5,369 nt of DNA. It comes from Oligoflexales bacterium (GTDB lineage: Bacteria; Bdellovibrionota; Oligoflexia; Oligoflexales; Oligoflexaceae). Under the pieces are notes generated by a model. That model ran no database searches, was not told the DNA's origin, and was given only the letters and a program-made list of their open reading frames with translations. Each line of letters starts with the position of its first letter. Position 1 is the first letter of the stretch. A program made the translations under genes and the position numbers. The DNA lies in assembly GCA_015232735.1 (NCBI GenBank), contig JADFZC010000211.1:1-5369 (forward strand). Reading direction: 5' to 3'. Positions 1 through 5,369 of the stretch are shown one piece after another.

Positions 1-2470
1 CGTTAATTTCCTCAACATTGTGACTTTTCAGTTCTTGATCGATATCATTGGCTAGTGATGCAACATTTATGGAATCGGAAAAAACTATTGGCTTTACCCC
101 CATTTTTTGGATATCCAATGAAAAATCATATTCGTTTGAATATTTAATGAGGAACACTTTCATATTTGTCTGACTGTCTATGAGTGATTTCAGAGCCTTG
201 TTCCCATGAAGTCCCAGCATGGAATCTTCTGTTAAAATCGCGAGAATTTGATATTTTCCTATAAGGCTGTAAACTTCAAGTATATCATTTTTAAAGGATA
301 CATTCCGGTTTGCAAATTTTGTTTTCAGTACATCCGCAATCTCAACCTTCAATTTAAAATCGGATATGATGACAATAAGATCGAATACCGGATTAACTAC
401 TTTTAAGAGGGGAAATGACACAGAAAAACAGCTTCCTTTTTCATATGTACTGTTCACGCTTATGCAGCCGTTCATCTGCTCCGCCAGTTCTCTTGTAAGA
501 GCAAGTCCAATGCCTGTTCCCTCGTATGGTTTTGTCGTGTCTTCATTTATCTGCGAAAAAATTTGGAAGAGTTTTTTCTGGTTTTCTTCGGTTATCCCTA
601 TTCCATTGTCGATAACGGAAATAATCGCGTCATTTTCGATATTTTGAAGATGCAGGCATATCTCGCCCTTGTCACTTCGGATGGCCTTGAGAGCGTTTGA
701 CAAAAAGTTGAACACGATCTTTTCAAGGGCGTCTACATGACCGTTTATGAAGATACCGGGATGGTCGCCATCATCATAGGATCTTGAATTTATTTTCAAT
801 AAAAAAGCGACATTTTTTCTTTCAGCAGTATCCCTGAAATAGTCTCCAATGGATATGACAAGTTCTGTGAGATTTATGGGTAATATGTCGAGTCTCTTTT
901 TCGCGACCGCATATTTTTGGAAATCAAGCAGCTGATTGACAATTCTGAAAAGCCGTTTTGAATTTTTCAGAGCTGTTGATATATTTTTGTTTTCAGGCGA
1001 CTCATTGAGCTCGGCTTCCAGAGGATTCATGATCAAAGTGAGTGGAGACCTGATTTCATGGGATATGTTTTGAAAGAACGCTGTCTTCTGTTTGTCAATT
1101 TCCTGTAAGCGCTCGTTTGCGTGGGAGAGTTCGGCGGTTTTTTCCCTGACTTTGTCTTCGAGTCCGGTATTCAGTTCCTTAATCTTCTGGCGTGCGCTTT
1201 CCTGTTCTCTCCTTATTTTATCCCCGAGCGCAAGAGATAAAAGGACAATTTCTATTATTGAGCCAATTTGAATTCCATATAGAGTGATGAAATTGGAAGT
1301 TATGAAACTCAGTAAACGGGATGCCTGAAGGACGGAGCCAGCGAAAAATGCGACAAAAGCGACCAGATAATATATTCCGGGTTTAAAGCCGTTTCTTACG
1401 CAAAAATAGCCCATTATTGCAAGATATGGAAGCGCCAGCATGGTGATGGCCGTGCACATTCTTATTGGGATGCTGTATGGGACCAAAAAGGAAAGCAACA
1501 TTATTATGAGCGACCATCCGATGAAAAAGTAGGATGCTCTGTCAAGTCTTGGAACGATTGTCCTTGTTTCAAGGAAATTTCTTGAAAACAGGAATATCCA
1601 GAATATTGCGGAGCCTAGGAAAAAGGGAATGCAATTTTGGGCCCACCATGGGTAATTCGGCCATAGATATTGAAATGCGAGTCCATTGATTGATGACTGA
1701 AATATCCCAAAACTCCCGATATACAGGATATAGTAGAGGTAGTTGATATTTCTTATCGAAACTGATATGAAGAAATTGTAGAGGAACATGACGAAAACGA
1801 CAGCATAATAGACGAATAGGATTGTATATTCCACATATTTCTTTTCATCAAAAGCCTTAACGGACCATATTTTCATGGGGAACTGCATTGAATTGCCGCC
1901 CCTGCTTCTTATATAAAAAGTTTCTATTTTTTCATGACCCACTGATATGGGAAAGACAAAGTTCATGTGATTTATTGGTCTTTTGCTGAATTCGAAGTGA
2001 GTCCCCGCCTTATGCATTTTGTATATGCCATTTTTGTCCCTGTAATAAAATTCGATGTCGTTGTGAAGAGGATAGGCCAGTTCGAAAAGCCACTGCGTCT
2101 TTTCATATGACATATTTTTTACTTTAAATCTAAGCCAGAACGCTGAATTTGAGAAACCGAAACTGGGAGCATCCTTATCGCTCTCAGTCCAGCTGGCCTC
2201 AAAACCAGGGGAGCTGATTTCCTCAAATCTGATTATGTCCTTCCTATCCTCGAAATATGTCAGGTTTCGGCCAAGCACATACTCTTCATTGTTTGAATCA
2301 AGTACTGTATAATCGATGCCGGCTCTGTTTTCCTGACTTTGGATGTCTATTGAGGAATCCCCACAATATGATTTGCTGATAAGGAAATATTCGGCAAATA
2401 GAGAAGTACAGGAGAAGACGACAAGACCTCGAAGGATGCAACCAGCTGTTTTTATCCTTGATATATTCAT
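1..2470 (-). CDS. 7TMR-DISM sensor histidine kinase with a degenerate receiver domain (3' partial)
   Basis: Paralogue of the upstream gene and probably co-translated with it. The frame runs without a stop from ATG at 2470-2468 to the left edge, giving 823 visible residues. The start is supported by a strong Shine-Dalgarno and a signal peptide directly after it (hydrophobic stretch to about LFA26, then EYF). Residues about 50-205 resemble the periplasmic 7TMR-DISMED2 domain (FSNSAFWLRFKVKN around Trp112), a fold proposed to bind carbohydrate-like ligands. Seven membrane helices follow (about 213-416, with NGLAFQYLWP near 262). A coiled coil (418-464) leads to the kinase: FFQNISHEIRSPLT with His471, N-box Asn592, G1 DNGIGI from Asp621, G2 GTGIGLAL from Gly651. 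Kinase activity looks possible. The next domain (about 696-815) aligns with receiver 1 of the neighbour, but the acidic pair reads Ile702-Ser703, the acceptor position reads Glu748 and the conserved Lys reads Ser798, so it is probably a pseudo-receiver. The C-terminus lies outside the window; a second receiver and cyclase as in the neighbour are possible but unseen. Confidence 0.93.
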   Translation of the reverse strand, partial: MNISRIKTAGCILRGLVVFSCTSLFAEYFLISKSYCGDSSIDIQSQENRAGIDYTVLDSNNEEYVLGRNLTYFEDRKDIIRFEEISSPGFEASWTESDKDAPSFGFSNSAFWLRFKVKNMSYEKTQWLFELAYPLHNDIEFYYRDKNGIYKMHKAGTHFEFSKRPINHMNFVFPISVGHEKIETFYIRSRGGNSMQFPMKIWSVKAFDEKKYVEYTILFVYYAVVFVMFLYNFFISVSIRNINYLYYILYIGSFGIFQSSINGLAFQYLWPNYPWWAQNCIPFFLGSAIFWIFLFSRNFLETRTIVPRLDRASYFFIGWSLIIMLLSFLVPYSIPIRMCTAITMLALPYLAIMGYFCVRNGFKPGIYYLVAFVAFFAGSVLQASRLLSFITSNFITLYGIQIGSIIEIVLLSLALGDKIRREQESARQKIKELNTGLEDKVREKTAELSHANERLQEIDKQKTAFFQNISHEIRSPLTLIMNPLEAELNESPENKNISTALKNSKRLFRIVNQLLDFQKYAVAKKRLDILPINLTELVISIGDYFRDTAERKNVAFLLKINSRSYDDGDHPGIFINGHVDALEKIVFNFLSNALKAIRSDKGEICLHLQNIENDAIISVIDNGIGITEENQKKLFQIFSQINEDTTKPYEGTGIGLALTRELAEQMNGCISVNSTYEKGSCFSVSFPLLKVVNPVFDLIVIISDFKLKVEIADVLKTKFANRNVSFKNDILEVYSLIGKYQILAILTEDSMLGLHGNKALKSLIDSQTNMKVFLIKYSNEYDFSLDIQKMGVKPIVFSDSINVASLANDIDQELKSHNVEEIN
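2467..2470 (-). other. ATGA stop-start overlap joining the two kinase genes
   Basis: The start codon of the downstream gene (ATG, 2470-2468) overlaps the stop codon of the upstream gene (TGA, 2469-2467). The downstream gene therefore lies in the -1 frame relative to the upstream one. This layout is typical of translational coupling within an operon and implies that both sensors are made from one transcript in related amounts. No promoter or terminator can be placed between them, since there is no non-coding sequence. Confidence 0.9.
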
Positions 2471-5369
2471 GCAGCCTTCCTCCCCCCGATGGTTGTTTTA
2501 CTGGTATCACCATCCGGAACTTCATCGGCCGTTTCCAGTTTAAAAAGACTAATCTCACCAATGCCCTTCAGGGTGAAGGAACCTGCTTTGCTCCAATTAT
2601 TGCTTGTTAAATTGTCTCTGATGACGGAAGAGAACAGAATTTCGCCGGGTGCGGCAGATTTTTCTATTCTTGACGCCATATTTACCACAGGACCTATCAC
2701 TGTGTATTCGGATCTCATTTCTCCGCCAAAGGAACCGACGATTCCGCTTCCTTTGTGAATTCCGATCCTCATGGAAAATTCTTTTATGTCCATTTTTTCC
2801 CAATCCGAATTAAGTTCTCTAAGGGCCGACTGCATTGCCAACGCACAATTTATGGCCTTTTCCACTTGAACAGCGGAACTTGATTCCTCGGGTGCTCCGA
2901 ATATCACCATTATTCCATCGCCAAGGAACTTATCGATTGTTCCTCCATATTCAAAGATAATTCGAGTCATTCTGTCAAAATATGTGTTAAGTATGGTGGA
3001 TATCAGATGGGCGCCAACCTCTTCCGATCTTTCTGTAAATCCGGACAGATCGGAAAATAGGATTGTGACTTCCATAAGTTTTGGTTTGTCATCAAGAATT
3101 TTGTTTCCGGAGCTTATATCATCGACCAGTTTGTGCGGAAGAAATCTCTTCAGGACTTTTTCTGTAAGTTCCCTGTTAAGCTGTCTGATTTTTTCCTCAC
3201 CCTCTTTGAGGTGGATAAGATTTTCTATGAGACTGAAAAGCTCCAATTGATCAAATGGCTTGCCAAGGTAGGCATGCGCACCTTTTTTTATCCCCTGGGT
3301 TTTGCTCTCCTCATCGCTCTTCGCGGTGAGGAGGATGGTGGGAATGGTTTTCAAATTTTCATTTTGCAGCATTTTTTCAATCATCTCTATCCCGGTGAGT
3401 TTGGGCATCATCCAGTCAATTATTGCCAGATCAGGTTTTAATTCAGCCGCCTTTTTCAATCCTTCAATCCCGTTTCTAGCCGTGGCAAACCGAAAACCTC
3501 TCGATTTCAAGATGCGTGTAATCAGATCTCTCATATCTTTCATGTCATCAACAACAAGAACAAGTCTTCCATCTCCAGAAATAATTTCCTCATCTTCATC
3601 CGACTGAATTGTCGTTGTTTCCTCTCCAAGGTGCCATGTTCTGGGATGATAGTTTTTCAGCTCCGCAGAAGATTTGGGAAGTTTTTTGTTATCGCCAATG
3701 AGAATCATGATGTCTGCAAGGAGTTCATCCAGATGGATTGGCTTTGTATAGATCTTTCTCGCTTTAATAGTCTCGAAAATAATATTGAGGTCGCTTTGAG
3801 AACACTTTGCCGATGCCATAAGAATATTAATTTCGCTGTCTTTTGTTGAGATTTCGGACAGAAGGGAGAGAGCGTCCTCTCCTTTGACTTTTGTATCACT
3901 CAGGATGCAGCAGTAGGCTTTACTTGCGGTAAATAATCTGGCATCTGAAATACTTGTGGCAACATCTATCCGAAGACCCTTTTCCAATAAAAAATTTCTT
4001 GTTTGCGAGACATATTTTTCATCGTCATCCATAATGAGAAGATCGAATGTCACTTCATTAGGGGAATGAACCGGGAAAATGACACCAAATGTACTGCCTT
4101 TTCCAATCGAGCTTTCTACGAATACTTTGCCGTGGAGCGCCTGGGAAAGTTCTTTTACAAGCGCAAGCCCCAGCCCCGTACCGTCCATTTCGCTTTTTGA
4201 AGCCTTTTCTGTCTGATGGAATACCGTGAATAGCCTTCTTTGATCCTTTTCGGATATTCCAGGTCCTTCATCCATGACAGCAATGCGAAAATTGCCGTCA
4301 ATTCTCTTTAGGCTCAGTTCTATCGTACCTTCCTCTTTCGTGTGCTTTATAGCATTGGAAAGGTAGTTGAAGATGATTTTCTCAAGGGCATCTATCTGTC
4401 CCAGTATGAAAGCTTCCTCGACTTTTTCCAGATCAAAGAAGAATCTTATATTTTTTGAAATGCATGTCGGAATGAAATATTCAGACACAGATCTCAAAAA
4501 GGAGACTATATTGATGGGCTCAAGTTTTATTTCCATTTTTCCTGATGATAACTTTTGAAAATCAAGCAACTGGTTTACAAGCCGAAGAAGACGCATCGAA
4601 TTCTGATTGATCATTTGGACATCTCTGTTGTCAGGAAAATCTTTTATCATTTTTTCCAGAGGATTTAATATAAGAGTCAAGGGTGTTCTAAGTTCATGGG
4701 ACACATTTTGAAAAAAGGTTGTCTTCTGTTTGTCGAGTTCCTTCAACTGCGTGTTGGCAAGCACAAGGGCATTTGTCTTGTCCCTGATTTTTGCTTCAAG
4801 ATCCTCATTAATGGCTTCGTGCAGCTTTTTTTGCTCCAGCCTGATCTTGTATCCGACTGCAAGCGAGAGAAGAACCATTTCCACCGTGGAACCAATTTGA
4901 AGTCCGTATAACGTTATGAAATTTGACGGAATGATGCCGAACATCCTCGAAGAGGCGAGAAATGAGCCGAAAAAGGCCCAAATGAAAGCCGCCACGTAAA
5001 TTCTCGCAATCTTCTCCCCCTTATACAGGCAATAACAGCCTAACAGGGCAAGGTAAGGCATGATGGTAATGACGATCGATGCGCCCCATACAACGGTTAT
5101 CCGGTACGGCAACAAGAACGATACTCCCATGAGTATGACGCAAAATGCGGTAAAGAGAATTAAAAGTTTGTGAAATTTCGGTGCTATGGCTGACGTTCCC
5201 AGATAGCTCATGGTGTATATTGAGAGCCAGAAAAGGGTAAATCCCAGGGAAAAAATAAAAACACTGCTGGTGATACCGGGATGATCGGGCCACAGATATT
5301 GAAATGCGAATCCGGTGAGAGTGCTCTGGCAGATGAAAAATCCGCTTATGTAAAGTACATAATAAACAA
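2467..5369 (-). CDS. 7TMR-DISM hybrid histidine kinase with two receivers and a C-terminal class III adenylate cyclase (5' partial)
   Basis: Likely an inner-membrane sensor that converts an extracytoplasmic signal into phosphorylation and cAMP synthesis. The frame stays open to the right edge, so the Met codon at 5211 lies inside the membrane domain and is not the start; 966 residues are visible, numbered here from the codon at 5367-5365. Residues 1-172 carry about six membrane helices of a 7TMR-DISM region, including the typical GFAFQYLWP. A coiled coil (175-216) leads to the kinase: H-box FFQNVSHELRTPLT with His224, N-box Asn338, G1 DEGPGI from Asp366, G2 GTGLGLAL from Gly396. Receiver 1 (about 440-560) has Asp447/448, Asp491, Ser519 and Lys542. 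An acidic linker precedes receiver 2 (about 603-720) with Asp607/608, Asp651 and Lys703. The cyclase (about 765-945) shows metal-binding Asp773 (FSDLSGFT) and Asp817 (KFLGDG), base-selecting Lys813 and Thr889, and Asn896/Arg900 (VNMASR), which fits an active class IIIb adenylate cyclase. By comparison with gene B, roughly 245 N-terminal residues are missing. No HPt domain is visible. The domain calls are firm; the signal is unknown. Confidence 0.95.
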   Translation of the reverse strand, partial: VYYVLYISGFFICQSTLTGFAFQYLWPDHPGITSSVFIFSLGFTLFWLSIYTMSYLGTSAIAPKFHKLLILFTAFCVILMGVSFLLPYRITVVWGASIVITIMPYLALLGCYCLYKGEKIARIYVAAFIWAFFGSFLASSRMFGIIPSNFITLYGLQIGSTVEMVLLSLAVGYKIRLEQKKLHEAINEDLEAKIRDKTNALVLANTQLKELDKQKTTFFQNVSHELRTPLTLILNPLEKMIKDFPDNRDVQMINQNSMRLLRLVNQLLDFQKLSSGKMEIKLEPINIVSFLRSVSEYFIPTCISKNIRFFFDLEKVEEAFILGQIDALEKIIFNYLSNAIKHTKEEGTIELSLKRIDGNFRIAVMDEGPGISEKDQRRLFTVFHQTEKASKSEMDGTGLGLALVKELSQALHGKVFVESSIGKGSTFGVIFPVHSPNEVTFDLLIMDDDEKYVSQTRNFLLEKGLRIDVATSISDARLFTASKAYCCILSDTKVKGEDALSLLSEISTKDSEINILMASAKCSQSDLNIIFETIKARKIYTKPIHLDELLADIMILIGDNKKLPKSSAELKNYHPRTWHLGEETTTIQSDEDEEIISGDGRLVLVVDDMKDMRDLITRILKSRGFRFATARNGIEGLKKAAELKPDLAIIDWMMPKLTGIEMIEKMLQNENLKTIPTILLTAKSDEESKTQGIKKGAHAYLGKPFDQLELFSLIENLIHLKEGEEKIRQLNRELTEKVLKRFLPHKLVDDISSGNKILDDKPKLMEVTILFSDLSGFTERSEEVGAHLISTILNTYFDRMTRIIFEYGGTIDKFLGDGIMVIFGAPEESSSAVQVEKAINCALAMQSALRELNSDWEKMDIKEFSMRIGIHKGSGIVGSFGGEMRSEYTVIGPVVNMASRIEKSAAPGEILFSSVIRDNLTSNNWSKAGSFTLKGIGEISLFKLETADEVPDGDTSKTTIGGRKAA
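2479..2483 (-). promoter_or_regulatory. Shine-Dalgarno sequence for the downstream kinase gene
   Basis: On the minus strand the sequence reads GGGGGGAGGAAGGCTGC and then ATG. The GGAGG core sits 8 bases before the start codon at 2470, within a purine-rich stretch. It lies inside the last codons of the upstream gene, where it encodes the C-terminal Gly-Gly-Arg-Lys. The site supports this ATG as the true start and lets the second gene recruit ribosomes itself in addition to coupling. Confidence 0.85.

Noticed and set aside
366..647. Plus-strand open frame of 93 codons
   Set aside because: It lies antisense to the ATP-binding domain of gene B, whose N, G1 and G2 boxes are clear; it has no recognisable domain.
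2408..2420. Possible lipoprotein lipobox (VFSC) at the N-terminus of gene B
   Set aside because: Phe at the -2 position is unusual for a lipobox, and a normal signal peptidase I site (SLFA before EYF) follows directly; a seven-helix receptor is not expected to be a lipoprotein.
2298..2561. Minus-strand open frame across the gene junction in a third frame
   Set aside because: It overlaps both real genes. The ATGA junction with its ribosome binding site and the signal peptide explain the region better.
2984..3607. Overlapping plus-strand open frames opposite receiver 2 and the cyclase
   Set aside because: They are antisense to a well-supported conserved protein, overlap each other and show no family motif.
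5209..5211. ATG at 5211 as the start codon of the upstream gene
   Set aside because: The frame remains open for 52 further codons to the window edge, and those encode typical 7TMR-DISM membrane sequence (GFAFQYLWP). The Met is internal.

Overview
The window is fully coding and all of it reads on the minus strand. It holds two large, partial genes for membrane-bound hybrid sensor kinases, and neither gene is complete. Gene A (2467-5369) enters from the right edge, with its start outside the window. Gene B (1-2470) follows it and runs off the left edge. They meet in an ATGA overlap: the stop codon of A shares bases with the start codon of B. There is no intergenic region, RNA gene, mobile element, CRISPR array or terminator. 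Plus-strand open frames are antisense shadows.

Gene A encodes a chain from membrane sensor to second messenger. In order it has a 7TMR-DISM seven-helix membrane region (the first helix and the periplasmic domain lie outside the window), a coiled coil, a HisKA/HATPase_c histidine kinase, two receiver domains, and a C-terminal class III nucleotidyl cyclase. All recognisable catalytic residues of the cyclase are present, and its base-selecting residues (Lys, Thr) fit adenylate cyclase of the IIIb type. Signals at the membrane would thus be expected to control cAMP synthesis through phosphorylation within one polypeptide.

Gene B is a diverged tandem paralogue. It has a signal peptide, a periplasmic 7TMR-DISMED2-type domain, the seven-helix region and an apparently intact kinase. 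Its first receiver-like domain has lost the acidic pair, the phospho-acceptor Asp (apparently Glu) and the conserved Lys. What follows in B is outside the window. The pair looks like an ancient tandem duplication in which one copy became a kinase with a pseudo-receiver, possibly a partner for A.

Organism: a Gram-negative (diderm) bacterium of low to moderate GC (about 40 % judged from a few lines), with frequent ATA and AGA/AGG codons. 7TMR-DISM kinases joined to receivers and class III cyclases bring spirochaetes such as Leptospiraceae to mind, but this is a low-confidence guess and other diderm lineages are possible.
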